Positions 17,236 to 25,679 of a DNA stretch of 47,617 bases are shown one piece after another (position 1 is the first letter of the stretch; every line of letters begins with the position of its first letter). This DNA comes from Clostridia bacterium (GTDB lineage: Bacteria > Bacillota > Clostridia > Oscillospirales > Acutalibacteraceae). A program made the translations under genes and the position numbers. The notes beneath the pieces are model-generated. The model was not told where the DNA came from. It did not search any database and saw only the letters and a list, made by a program, of their open reading frames with translations. The stretch covers positions 1-47,617 of the forward strand of contig JAKSQX010000008.1 of NCBI GenBank assembly GCA_024403955.1. Reading direction: 5' to 3'.

Positions 17236-18609
17236 GTGGCATTTGAAGGCTTGTCCGACAGACTGGAGGCTGCGTTCGCCAGACTGAAGAGCAAGGGCTC
17301 CTTGACTGAGACTGATGTTAAGGAAGCCATGCGTGAAGTTCGACTCGCATTACTTGAGGCGGACGTAAGCTACAAAGTAGCTAAGGACTTTACAAACGCA
17401 GTTACTGAAAGAGCCATTGGCGCTGAGGTTATGAAGAGCCTCACACCGGCGCAGATGGTTATCAAAATAGTAAACGAAGAACTCACAGAACTTATGGGTG
17501 GAACCCAGACGCGCTTAACTATAGCGCAGCATCCACCTACGATAGTTATGATGTGTGGTCTCCAGGGTTCAGGTAAAACAACGCATTGTGCAAAAATCGC
17601 AAAGCGTTTGAAGAGCGAAAATCATCGCCCATTACTTGTAGCCTGCGACGTTTACAGACCTGCTGCTATCAAACAGTTACAGGTTCTCGGTGAACAGGTT
17701 GGTGTTCCAGTATTTGAAATGGGACAGGACAACCCAGTAACCATAGCTAAAGAGGCTATCAAACTGGCCAAGGATCAGGGATATGATTACGTATTCATTG
17801 ATACCGCAGGTCGTTTGCATATTGACGAACAGCTCATGGAGGAGCTTCGCAACATCAAAGCAGAAGTTCATCCACATGAAATCCTTCTTGTAGTCGACGC
17901 CATGACTGGTCAGGATGCTGTTAATGTAGCTCAGACCTTTAATGACGACTTGGGACTTGACGGTTTGGTTCTCACCAAACTCGATGGTGATACAAGAGGC
18001 GGTGCTGCTCTCTCAGCAAGAGCAATCACTGGTAAGCCAATCAAGTTCGTCGGCACAGGTGAGAAGATTGATGATCTTGATGTCTTCCACCCAGACCGTA
18101 TGGCAAACCGAATTCTCGGCATGGGCGACATGCTCTCTCTTATTGAGAAGGCCGAAAAGGAATTCGATGAGCAGACGGCAATGGAGCTTGAAAAGAAGCT
18201 TCGAAAGAATAAGTTCGATCTTAATGATCTGCTTGCTAACCTTCAGCAGGTTCGTAAACTCGGACCAATGCAGGATTTGCTCGGCATGTTGCCAGGCGCT
18301 AACAAGCAGCTTAAAGATATTGAAATTGATGAAAGAGAGTTTGACCGTATTCAAGCAATCATTCAATCAATGACTCCTGGAGAGAGGGAAAAGCCTGACA
18401 TTATCAATGGCTCCCGTAAAAAGCGTATCGCCGCTGGTTGCGGAATGCAGGTTGAGGATGTTAACAGACTTCTTGCTCAATTCAGGCAGATGCAAAAGAT
18501 GTTCAAACAGATGAACTCAAAATCGACCAGAAAAGCCATGAAGCGCATGAGCAAAAACATGAACCCTAATGACCTGGCTGGTCTTGATCTCAGCAAATTT
18601 GGGATGTAA
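17236..18609 (+). CDS. ffh: Signal recognition particle protein Ffh
   Basis: A 457-residue SRP54. N and G domains: GLQGSGKT at 108-115, [22 protein letters not shown]. The C-terminal M domain is Met-rich ([20 protein letters not shown]) and binds 4.5S RNA and signal sequences. It targets nascent membrane and secreted proteins to FtsY. It begins GTG with GGAG 9 bases upstream. Neither the 4.5S RNA gene nor ftsY is in the window. rpsP follows after 38 bases, as in many Firmicutes. Confidence 0.98.
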   Translation: MAFEGLSDRLEAAFARLKSKGSLTETDVKEAMREVRLALLEADVSYKVAKDFTNAVTERAIGAEVMKSLTPAQMVIKIVNEELTELMGGTQTRLTIAQHPPTIVMMCGLQGSGKTTHCAKIAKRLKSENHRPLLVACDVYRPAAIKQLQVLGEQVGVPVFEMGQDNPVTIAKEAIKLAKDQGYDYVFIDTAGRLHIDEQLMEELRNIKAEVHPHEILLVVDAMTGQDAVNVAQTFNDDLGLDGLVLTKLDGDTRGGAALSARAITGKPIKFVGTGEKIDDLDVFHPDRMANRILGMGDMLSLIEKAEKEFDEQTAMELEKKLRKNKFDLNDLLANLQQVRKLGPMQDLLGMLPGANKQLKDIEIDEREFDRIQAIIQSMTPGEREKPDIINGSRKKRIAAGCGMQVEDVNRLLAQFRQMQKMFKQMNSKSTRKAMKRMSKNMNPNDLAGLDLSKFGM

Positions 18610-18647
18610 CTAAACTAGTTAAATTTAATTCTTGGAGGAATTTTAAA

Positions 18648-18893
18648 ATGGCAGTAAAAATTAGACTTAGAAGAATGGGCGCTAAGAAAGCTCCTTTCTA
18701 TCGTGTAGTAGTAGCAGATTCACGTTTCCCACGTGATGGTCGTTTCATCGAAGAGATCGGTTATTATGATCCAACTAAGGAACCACCAGTACTCAAGATT
18801 GATGAAGAAAAGGTACAGCAGTGGATGGCAAACGGCGCGCAGCCAACTGACACAGTTCGTGCACTTCTTAAGAAGAGCGGCGCTATTAAATAA
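18648..18893 (+). CDS. rpsP: 30S ribosomal protein S16
   Basis: An 81-residue S16: [20 protein letters not shown] and the GYYDPTKEP motif. It begins with a strong GGAGG ribosome site. It is the head of the conserved set rpsP-khpA-rimM-trmD, though rplS (L19), often the last member, is not present after trmD. Confidence 0.98.
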   Translation: MAVKIRLRRMGAKKAPFYRVVVADSRFPRDGRFIEEIGYYDPTKEPPVLKIDEEKVQQWMANGAQPTDTVRALLKKSGAIK

Positions 18894-18910
18894 TTGGAGG
18901 TCCACCTATA

Positions 18911-19144
18911 ATGCGTGAATTACTTATTTCAATTGCGCAGGGCCTTGTAGATGATCCATCTGCAGTTACAGTTGACGTAGATGAGCCAAACGAGAACGGT
19001 GTTACAGTTTATCACCTCCATGTTGCTCCAGATGACATGGGTAGAGTTATTGGTAAGCAGGGCCGTATCGCAAAGGCTATCCGCACAGTTATGCGTGCAT
19101 CAGCTAACAAAAATGATGCCCACGTAGCAGTAGAAATTGATTAA
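18911..19144 (+). CDS. khpA: RNA-binding KH protein KhpA
   Basis: A 77-residue single KH-domain protein with the GxxG loop in MGRVIGKQGRIAKAIRTVMR (residues ~46-65). KhpA, with KhpB/Jag, binds RNA and influences division and elongation in Firmicutes. It starts 17 bases after rpsP. A long stem-loop follows its stop codon, so expression of rimM and trmD may be tuned below this point. Confidence 0.96.
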   Translation: MRELLISIAQGLVDDPSAVTVDVDEPNENGVTVYHLHVAPDDMGRVIGKQGRIAKAIRTVMRASANKNDAHVAVEID

Positions 19145-19146
19145 TT

Positions 19147-19203
19147 AAAGTAAACGTTACAGGCGGGCTTGGGTAATAATCTAGGCTTGCCTGTGTTTAC
19201 TTT
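19147..19203 (+). promoter_or_regulatory. Long intergenic stem-loop between khpA and rimM
   Basis: Left arms AAAGTAAAC, ACAGGC and GGGCTTGG pair with CTAGGCTT, GCCTGT and GTTTACTTT across an 8-base loop, with a single 3-base bulge (23 pairs, several G-U). The wobble pairs show it works as RNA. It ends in a TTTTA run and may be an attenuator, a processing site or a stabilising element. Confidence 0.7.
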
Positions 19204-19217
19204 TATTGAGGTTTATT

Positions 19218-19754
19218 ATGCTTTTAAAGTACTTAGAACTTGGTAAAATTGTAAGCACTCATGGCGTTCGTGGAGAACTTCGCGTTCAGCATTGGTGCGA
19301 TTCACCTGAGTTTTTCAAGAGTTTTAAAACTGTATATCTTGGAAAGAACGGTCAAGACCCTTATAAGGTTTTGGGCGCGCGTCCTCATGGCAATATCATG
19401 CTCTTAACACTTGAAGGTATTAATGACATTGACGCTGCAAATACACTTCGCGGAAAAATTATCTATGTTGAGCGCGACAAAGCACCACTTGATCCTGGCT
19501 CATACTTTATTGCTGAGCTCATCGGATGTAGTGTTGTTGACGCTGATGATGAATCAAAAATCTACGGTAAAGTAACAGATGTGCTTAACACTGGTGCCTC
19601 TGACATTTGGCAGATTAAGGGCACTGATGGTAAGGAATACTTGCTTCCTTCAATACCAGAAGTTGTAATCTCTGTTGACGTTGCAAATAATATTACGAAG
19701 GTTCGTCCAATGAAGGGCATCTTTGATGAGGGGGAGGAAATCCGTGAAGATTGA
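19218..19754 (+). CDS. rimM: 16S rRNA processing protein RimM
   Basis: A 178-residue RimM. The N-terminal part has LGKIVSTHGVRGELRV and the C-terminal PRC-barrel contains the tail 'EYLLPSIPEVV..VD...ITKVRPMKGI'. It binds S19 and assists 30S head assembly. The ATG at 19218 follows GAGG by 8 bases; a TTG at 19206 would add four residues and is less likely. Its end overlaps trmD by 11 bases. Confidence 0.95.
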   Translation: MLLKYLELGKIVSTHGVRGELRVQHWCDSPEFFKSFKTVYLGKNGQDPYKVLGARPHGNIMLLTLEGINDIDAANTLRGKIIYVERDKAPLDPGSYFIAELIGCSVVDADDESKIYGKVTDVLNTGASDIWQIKGTDGKEYLLPSIPEVVISVDVANNITKVRPMKGIFDEGEEIRED

Positions 19755-20448
19755 TATACTTACTCTCTTTCCTTTTATGTGCGAATCAGTGCTCTCTGAG
19801 AGCATAATTGGTAGAGCCCGTGAAGCGGGTTGTGTTGATATTGACTGTCACAACATCCGTGACTACTCAACTGATAAGCATAACCACGTTGATGATGCAC
19901 CTTATGGCGGTGGCACTGGCATGATAATGCAGGCACAGCCAATTTACGATGCATATATGGACCTGACAGACAACGGTAATAAAGAATACCATTTAATATA
20001 CATGACACCTCAGGGCAAGACTCTTACACAAGAACGTGTTAAAGAGCTCGCAAAGCTTGATAACATTGCAATCCTTTGCGGCCATTATGAGGGTGTCGAC
20101 GAGCGCGTTATTGAGGAACTTAAGCCGGAGGAGATCTCTATCGGAGACTATGTCCTTACCGGCGGTGAACTTCCAGCGCTTGTGCTCGTCGACAGTGTAT
20201 GTCGCATGCTTCCTGGTGTACTCAGGAATGATGAGGCGTTTGAGAAAGAAAGTCACTTTGATGGTTTGTTAGAATATCCACAGTACACCAGACCTCCAGT
20301 TTGGAAGGGTAGGGAAGTACCTGAGGTATTGCTCTCTGGACACCACGAAAATGTGGCAAAATGGCAAACTGAACAATCGCTTGAACGCACCAAAAAGAAG
20401 CGACAAGACATGTACGAAAAATTTGTTGAAAATGACAATAAAAATTAA
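19744..20448 (+). CDS. trmD: tRNA (guanine37-N1)-methyltransferase
   Basis: A 234-residue SPOUT methyltransferase that makes m1G37 using S-adenosylmethionine and prevents +1 frameshifting. The knot motif ISIGDYVLTGGELPALV and YGGGTGMIMQA are intact. The GTG at 19744 is chosen because GGGGAGGAA lies 4-5 bases before it, inside rimM; an upstream ATG would ignore that site. The pair with rimM is conserved. Confidence 0.97.
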   Translation: MKIDILTLFPFMCESVLSESIIGRAREAGCVDIDCHNIRDYSTDKHNHVDDAPYGGGTGMIMQAQPIYDAYMDLTDNGNKEYHLIYMTPQGKTLTQERVKELAKLDNIAILCGHYEGVDERVIEELKPEEISIGDYVLTGGELPALVLVDSVCRMLPGVLRNDEAFEKESHFDGLLEYPQYTRPPVWKGREVPEVLLSGHHENVAKWQTEQSLERTKKKRQDMYEKFVENDNKN

Positions 20449-20500
20449 ATGCAATAGTTTTAGACCTAAAAAAACTGTGAAAAACTAACAAAGATTAGGT

Positions 20501-20542
20501 GTTCGCTATGGCGATATTTGACCGCTATCACGAAGTTTTTTA
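20501..20542 (+). terminator. Probable terminator after trmD
   Basis: TTCG/CGAA outer stem and ATGGCG/CGCTAT inner stem separated by a 2x2 internal loop, followed by GTTTTTTAT. Confidence 0.6.
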
Positions 20543-20569
20543 TGACCTGTAAAAATGTTATTTTTATCG

Positions 20570-20598
20570 TTGACGGCACCTTTTTTGTTGATTATAAT
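20570..20598 (+). promoter_or_regulatory. Promoter of the HPr gene
   Basis: TTGACG, 17-base spacer, TATAAT. Expected start is near 20605, giving a ~46-base leader with GAGGG before the ATG. Confidence 0.8.
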
Positions 20599-20650
20599 GT
20601 TGTCAAATTCGAAGGAATTATTTCAATTAAATTATTGTGAGGGAAATATT

Positions 20651-20914
20651 ATGTACGTAAAAGACGTTAAAGTTCAGAATCAGGTAGGTCTTCACGCACG
20701 TCCAGCAACATTCTTCATTCAGAAGGCTAATGAATTTAAGTCATCAATCTGGGTTGAGAAAGATGAGCGCAGAGTAAATGCAAAGAGCCTTCTTGGTGTT
20801 CTTTCACTCGGTATCATGGGCGGCACAGAAATCAAAATCATGGCTGGCGGCTCAGACGAAGAAGAAGCTGTTGAAGCACTTGTTGCTCTCGTAGAATCAG
20901 GCTTTGCAGAATAA
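20651..20914 (+). CDS. ptsH: Phosphocarrier protein HPr
   Basis: An 87-residue HPr. His15 (GLHARPA) accepts phosphate from enzyme I and Ser46 (NAKSLLGVLS) is the usual target of HPr kinase, so it has both the transport and the catabolite-control site. The ATG at 20651 gives the family's exact numbering; longer starts are not supported. It is a single-gene unit with its own promoter and terminator; ptsI, hprK and sugar permeases are absent here. Confidence 0.95.
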   Translation: MYVKDVKVQNQVGLHARPATFFIQKANEFKSSIWVEKDERRVNAKSLLGVLSLGIMGGTEIKIMAGGSDEEEAVEALVALVESGFAE

Positions 20915-20933
20915 TTTAATTTTGTTATAAAAT

Positions 20934-20972
20934 GAGCACACTGCTAGCAATAGCGGTGTGCTCTTTATCTTT
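20934..20972 (+). terminator. Terminator after the HPr gene
   Basis: GAGCACACtGCTA, 4-base loop, TAGCgGTGTGCTC, a 13-pair stem with one wobble, then TTTATCTTTT. Confidence 0.93.
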
Positions 20973-20995
20973 TCTAGGGAAGGAGGCAAGGAATT

Positions 20996-22813
20996 ATGGT
21001 CGAAAAAAGCTCAAATAAGCGTATTGATTATCTCAAAGATAAGGCAAACAAACTCCCACTTTTGCCAGGCGTATATATTATGAAGAACGACAAAGGTGAA
21101 ATCATATATATTGGTAAAGCAAAACTTCTTAAGAATCGTGTAAGTCAGTACTTCGGTTCACAGAAGCGCCATAATGAAAAAGTTCGTCGTATGGTTGATA
21201 ACGTGTACGACTTTGATCACATCCTTGTCGCCTCCGAATATGAGGCACTCGTTTTAGAGTGTAGTTTAATTAAGCAAAATAAGCCTAAGTACAACATCCT
21301 ACTCAAGGATGATAAGGGCTACAAATATATTAAGATTACAAACGAGGAATGGCCTAAACTTAAGAAGGCTTTGCAGCGCACAGACGACGGTGCTACGTAC
21401 ATCGGCCCATATATCAGTGGCTTCGTAGTCAATGAATCTTTGGATGCTGCACTCAAGATTTTTAAGCTTCCACAGTGTAATAAAACATTCCCAGTTAAGA
21501 CTAAGAGCAGACCTTGCCTCAACTATCACATGAATCAGTGCTCGGCACCATGTGCTGGTAAGATGACAAAAGCTGAATACGATCAGGCTTTGAATGATGC
21601 AATCGAGTTCTTAAAAGGTGGAACAAAGGAATACTTAAAAGTTCTTGAAGATAGAATGCAGATGTATTCAAATAATCTTGAATTTGAGAAGGCTGCAGAG
21701 GCTCGCGACAGAATTAATGCTATCAAACGTCTCACTGAAAAGCAGAAGGTTGTCTTCTCTGGAAATGACACAAAGGATGTCTTTGCTCTTGCGAGATCAG
21801 ATGATGAAATCTGCTTCAATGTCCTCCGTTTCCAGGAGGGGCGTCTCACCAGTAGCAACAATTATTTCACCGAACTTGATGAATCTCTTGAAAATACAAG
21901 AAGTGAGATGCTTGAACGCTTCTATGCAAGTCACGATGAGGTTCCAAAGCTCGTAGTTATCGACGGAGATTGCGAAAATGCTGAGCTTATTACTCAGTGG
22001 CTCACTGAAAAACGTGGCACAAAAGTGGAGATTTTAATCCCTCAAAAAGGTCGTCAGGCTGAGGTTCTTTCAATGTCAAAGAACAACGCGTATGAGGCCC
22101 TTGCTCAGCGCAAATCAAAGTCAAAAGCAGACTCTGCAGTAATTGAACTCTCGGAGCTTCTAGGACTTAAGAAGGCTCCTGAATTTATTGAGAGTTACGA
22201 TATCAGCCACACCGCAGGTTCAGACGCTGTCGGTGGAATGGTTGTTTTCAAGAATGGTGCCCCATACAAGAAGGGGTACCGTAAATTCATTATTAAAGAT
22301 GCAATTCCTGGTGATGACCTCGGTGCAATGCGTGAAGTTTTAACCCGCCGCTTCTCTCATAAGAATGACGACGAGTTTTTAGCGCTTCCTGACCTCATCC
22401 TTATGGATGGTGGCGAAAACCAGGTGAAGGTTGCACTTGAAGTGCTTAAGAATGAGGGCCTCGACATTCCGGTTTTCGGCATGGTCAAGGACAGTAAGCA
22501 TAAGACTCGCGCCATCACAAAAAGCGGCGGCGAGATTCAGGTCAGTGCAACAAGAAAAGTCTTCACACTTGTTTCTGGAATTCAAGAAGAAGTGCATAGA
22601 TACGCCATTTCTTACCATCATAAGAAACATCAAAAGACTACAAAACAAAGTGAGCTTGATGGTATTGAAGGCATCGGTCCAAAGAAGGCAGAGGCCCTTT
22701 GGCGTGAGTTCAAAACCATTGAAAATATCAAGCGTGCTGACATAGATACCCTCTCAAAAGTTAAGGGTATTTCGGTTAAAGATGCGGTCAATATTAAGCG
22801 TCATTTTTCATAG
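20996..22813 (+). CDS. uvrC: Excinuclease ABC subunit C
   Basis: A 605-residue UvrC. Domains in order: GIY-YIG nuclease (LPGVYIMKN...IIYIGKAK, residues ~22-45), UVR motif (LEFEKAAEARDRINAIK, ~225), RNase-H-like nuclease (ESYDISH...GGMVVF, ~400) and two helix-hairpin-helix units at the C-terminus (GIEGIGPKKAEAL). It makes both incisions of nucleotide-excision repair with UvrAB, which are not in the window. AAGGAGG lies 10 bases before the ATG. Confidence 0.98.
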   Translation: MVEKSSNKRIDYLKDKANKLPLLPGVYIMKNDKGEIIYIGKAKLLKNRVSQYFGSQKRHNEKVRRMVDNVYDFDHILVASEYEALVLECSLIKQNKPKYNILLKDDKGYKYIKITNEEWPKLKKALQRTDDGATYIGPYISGFVVNESLDAALKIFKLPQCNKTFPVKTKSRPCLNYHMNQCSAPCAGKMTKAEYDQALNDAIEFLKGGTKEYLKVLEDRMQMYSNNLEFEKAAEARDRINAIKRLTEKQKVVFSGNDTKDVFALARSDDEICFNVLRFQEGRLTSSNNYFTELDESLENTRSEMLERFYASHDEVPKLVVIDGDCENAELITQWLTEKRGTKVEILIPQKGRQAEVLSMSKNNAYEALAQRKSKSKADSAVIELSELLGLKKAPEFIESYDISHTAGSDAVGGMVVFKNGAPYKKGYRKFIIKDAIPGDDLGAMREVLTRRFSHKNDDEFLALPDLILMDGGENQVKVALEVLKNEGLDIPVFGMVKDSKHKTRAITKSGGEIQVSATRKVFTLVSGIQEEVHRYAISYHHKKHQKTTKQSELDGIEGIGPKKAEALWREFKTIENIKRADIDTLSKVKGISVKDAVNIKRHFS

Positions 22814-22832
22814 GTTGTTCACAAGTTGATTG

Positions 22833-22862
22833 TTTACAAGAATGAACTTTCAATGGTATAAT
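22833..22862 (+). promoter_or_regulatory. Candidate promoter of rsmD-coaD
   Basis: TTTACA, 18-base spacer, TATAAT with TG one base upstream (extended -10), 26 bases before the rsmD ATG. Confidence 0.7.
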
Positions 22863-22888
22863 TAATTGTTTTATAAAGGAGGCGTATT

Positions 22889-23440
22889 ATGAGAGTAATT
22901 ACAGGTTCTGCTCGTGGTATGAAGCTTAAGACTCTCGAAGGACTCGATGTACGCCCAACAACTGACCAAGTAAAGGAGTCTATTTTTAGCATTATCCAGT
23001 TCGAAGTTGAAGGTGCAAGGGTGCTTGATCTCTTCGCAGGTTCAGGACAACTTGGCGTTGAGGCCCTTAGTCGTGGCGCTTACACCGCAACATTTGTTGA
23101 CGCAAGTCGTGCTTCAGTCAACGTTGTAAATGAGAACCTCGAGCACACAAAACTTCAAAAGAATTCAATTGTTAAGAATGAGGACAGCCTTGGCTTTTTG
23201 AAGATGACAAAAGACGTTTTTGATATTGCACTTCTTGACCCACCTTATGGCAAGGGACTCATAGAGGCAGCGCTTCCAGATTTGGTTGAGCATATGTCTG
23301 AGAACGGTGTCATCATCTGTGAGACCTCAAAAGAGGAATCATTACCGGATGAGGTTTCACGTTTTGTAAAACGTAAGGAACATAAATACGGAAAGATTAA
23401 GCTTACAGTATATAGACCAAAAGAGGAGATAGAGGAATGA
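22889..23440 (+). CDS. rsmD: 16S rRNA (guanine966-N2)-methyltransferase
   Basis: A 183-residue Rossmann methyltransferase. The SAM loop is LDLFAGSGQLGVEALSRGA and the catalytic DPPY is at 117-120, as in RsmD. It starts with MRVITGSARGMKL, typical for the family. It overlaps coaD by 4 bases, the usual rsmD-coaD pair of Firmicutes. Confidence 0.96.
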   Translation: MRVITGSARGMKLKTLEGLDVRPTTDQVKESIFSIIQFEVEGARVLDLFAGSGQLGVEALSRGAYTATFVDASRASVNVVNENLEHTKLQKNSIVKNEDSLGFLKMTKDVFDIALLDPPYGKGLIEAALPDLVEHMSENGVIICETSKEESLPDEVSRFVKRKEHKYGKIKLTVYRPKEEIEE

Positions 23441-23925
23441 TTAGAGCAATTTGTCCAGGTAGCTTTGATCCAATTACAAATGGACACCTCGATATCATTG
23501 AACGTGCTTCAAAGATGTTCGACGAGGTTGTAGTTGTTGTCATGACAAATTACCGTAAAAAGGGACAACATGCTTTTACAGAGGACGAACGTATAGTTCT
23601 CATTAAGAAAGCTACAGCTGGCCTTTGCAATGTAAAAGTAGACTGCTATGATGGCTTACTTGCTGACTATGCAAAGCAACATGATATTCATGTTGTAGTC
23701 AAAGGCCTTCGAGCTCTTTCGGACTTTGACTCTGAATTCCAGCAAGCTTTAGGTAATAGCAAACTAAACCCAAATCTAGAAACTGTATTTATTGCGACAC
23801 GTGCTGAGAACATGTACTTGAGCTCAAGCCTTGTAAGGCAGATTGCTGAGTACGGTGGAAACTTCGCAGATTTCGTTCCGGCACCTGTATTTGAGGATAT
23901 CAAAGAACACTACAGAAAGGATTGA
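23437..23925 (+). CDS. coaD: Phosphopantetheine adenylyltransferase
   Basis: A 162-residue nucleotidyltransferase that makes dephospho-CoA from 4'-phosphopantetheine and ATP. The GSFDPITNGHLDII motif carries His17, and the second motif YLSSSLVRQIA is present near the end. Length is normal. It overlaps rsmD and sits 5 bases before the next gene. Confidence 0.98.
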   Translation: MIRAICPGSFDPITNGHLDIIERASKMFDEVVVVVMTNYRKKGQHAFTEDERIVLIKKATAGLCNVKVDCYDGLLADYAKQHDIHVVVKGLRALSDFDSEFQQALGNSKLNPNLETVFIATRAENMYLSSSLVRQIAEYGGNFADFVPAPVFEDIKEHYRKD

Positions 23926-23930
23926 TTTTT

Positions 23931-24815
23931 ATGGCTTCTATTGAAGAGCTCCTTGATGAAATGGAAGACATACTATCAGATGCGAAAGGTAAATCCTTTT
24001 CGAGTAAGAAGACAGTTGATATAGATGCCCTAAAAATTGTCATCGACGATCTGAGAAATAATTTCCCTGAGGAAGTTAAGCAGGCTCAAATTCTTGCTTC
24101 TGAACGCAGGGAGATAATTAGTCGCGCAAATCGCGAGGCAGATGCTGCTGTAGCAGACGCAAAAATCATCTGCCGTGACCTCCTCGCTTCAGCTGAGCAG
24201 CGCTCCAAAGATATGGACACAGCTACTGCTAGAAGAACGGAGGAACTTATTCGTGCTGCGCAGCAGAAGTCACAACAGACTATCAATGCTGCAAAGGAGG
24301 AGGCCGCTAAAGCTGCTTCCCGTGAAGCTATCGTAGTTGAAGCTCGGGCTCAGGCTGATATTGCCAAGGCTGAAGCTGATAAATATCTTGAAGAGGCTAA
24401 GAAAGAGGCTAAACGTATCCTTGATGACGCTGAGTTTAAGTCAAAGGAAATGATTGAAACTTCAGAGGCTCGTGCCCGTGATCTCAAGCTCAAGGCGAGT
24501 GCTTATGTTAACGACATCGTAACTGATGCTGAGTACAGAATAAGCCGCAGTCATGCTGAGATTAAAGAACTTCAAAAGAGCATGTCTGGTGCCTCAAAGA
24601 AAGCTGCAAAGGCTTCAAAACCACAGCAGCAGAGAAAGCCTCAGCAGAGGAGAGAGCGCGAATATGTTGAATCTAACTTCTCTGATCCACAGGTAATTAG
24701 TCATCAGTCAATAATTGACATTCCTCTTGAGGATGATTTTAATTCCTTCCTTGATAGGGACTTAAGAGATGACCCACCACTTCATGAAAAATCAAATTAC
24801 AATATCGAACTTTAA
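23931..24815 (+). CDS. Coiled-coil protein, DivIVA/V-ATPase-H-like
   Basis: A 294-residue soluble protein, mostly one long Ala/Glu/Lys-rich coiled coil (~60-225) with heptads such as AKAEADKYLEEAKKEAKRIL. A Gln/Lys/Arg-rich linker and an acidic tail (DDFNSFLDRDLRDDPP) follow. Such proteins follow coaD in many Clostridia and are labelled DivIVA-like or V-ATPase subunit H-like by composition only. A role in placing envelope or division proteins is conceivable but unproven. The ATG at 23931 is preferred to a TTG at 23922. Confidence 0.7.
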   Translation: MASIEELLDEMEDILSDAKGKSFSSKKTVDIDALKIVIDDLRNNFPEEVKQAQILASERREIISRANREADAAVADAKIICRDLLASAEQRSKDMDTATARRTEELIRAAQQKSQQTINAAKEEAAKAASREAIVVEARAQADIAKAEADKYLEEAKKEAKRILDDAEFKSKEMIETSEARARDLKLKASAYVNDIVTDAEYRISRSHAEIKELQKSMSGASKKAAKASKPQQQRKPQQRREREYVESNFSDPQVISHQSIIDIPLEDDFNSFLDRDLRDDPPLHEKSNYNIEL

Positions 24816-24823
24816 GGACTACA

Positions 24824-25549
24824 ATGAGACTTGATAAACTTATTGCTTCCCAGGGGAAGTACTCACGAACTGATGTTAAAAAGTTAATCAAGCAGGGCCT
24901 TATCGTGGTAAATGGTAAAACAGCAACAACCTCTGATGAGAAGGTCGACCCCGACTCAGCAGAGGTTGTTATAAATGGTGAACCTTTTATTTATAAGGAA
25001 CATATTTATATTATGCTCAACAAACCAGAGGGCGTTGTCAGCGCGACCGACGACAAGGTGCATAAGACCGTACTGGATTTAGTTCCTCCGGAACTATTCC
25101 GTGACGGTCTATTCCCAGCTGGTCGTCTTGACGCTGACACCACGGGGTTTGTTCTAATAACAGATGATGGAGACTTTGCACACAAAATATTAAGTCCTAA
25201 AAATCATGTTGAAAAGACGTATATTGCAGAACTTGCAGATTCAATTTCAGAGGAAGACATATTAAAACTTGAGAGTGGCATAACTCTAAAAGATGGTTAT
25301 GAGTGTCTTCCGTCTAAAATAAAACTCCTTGGAGAAAAAATAATTGAAATAAAAATTTGCGAGGGAAAATACCACCAAATTAAACGAATGATTGGTGCGA
25401 CAAATAATAGAGTTTTGTCGTTAAAAAGAGTCCAAATTGGGGCTCTACCACTAGATATAGACCTAAGACCCGGAAATTGTCGTGAAATTACACAAGAAGA
25501 ATTAGGTGAAATAACTACTAAAAACGGCACCTATTTTTATGCGGAATAG
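24824..25549 (+). CDS. RsuA-family pseudouridine synthase
   Basis: A 241-residue protein with an N-terminal S4 RNA-binding domain (MRLDKLIASQGKYSRTDVKK) and the RsuA/RluB catalytic domain; GRLDADTTG at 100-108 holds the catalytic Asp103. It isomerises a uridine in rRNA, probably 16S U516 (RsuA type), though RluB/E cannot be excluded. The last third is unusually AT-rich compared with its first part. It ends the rsmD-coaD operon. Confidence 0.92.
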   Translation: MRLDKLIASQGKYSRTDVKKLIKQGLIVVNGKTATTSDEKVDPDSAEVVINGEPFIYKEHIYIMLNKPEGVVSATDDKVHKTVLDLVPPELFRDGLFPAGRLDADTTGFVLITDDGDFAHKILSPKNHVEKTYIAELADSISEEDILKLESGITLKDGYECLPSKIKLLGEKIIEIKICEGKYHQIKRMIGATNNRVLSLKRVQIGALPLDIDLRPGNCREITQEELGEITTKNGTYFYAE

Positions 25550-25570
25550 CTAAACAGGTGCTATTCTTTT
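25544..25570 (+). terminator. Terminator after the pseudouridine synthase
   Basis: GAATAGC, 9-base loop, GCTATTC, TTTT. The left arm overlaps the stop codon. Confidence 0.7.
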
Positions 25571-25610
25571 GGTCATTTTTATTAAAAACAGTGCAAAAAA
25601 GCATTGCAAT

Positions 25611-25639
25611 TTAACGAATAGTTGTGTAAAATGTAAAAT
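25611..25639 (+). promoter_or_regulatory. Candidate promoter of the PucR-type regulator
   Basis: TTAACG, 17-base spacer, TAAAAT. An inverted repeat GTGTA...TACAC (25624-25643) overlaps the -10, compatible with control of its own gene. Confidence 0.5.
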
Positions 25640-25679
25640 ACACTGATTATAAAAATTGCACAAAAGGGGCGCAGTTTAT

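Noticed and set aside
20464..20500. ACCTAA...TTAGGT inverted repeat after trmD as a riboswitch stem
   Set aside because: Six pairs across a 25-base loop with no conserved aptamer core; likely part of an ordinary spacer.
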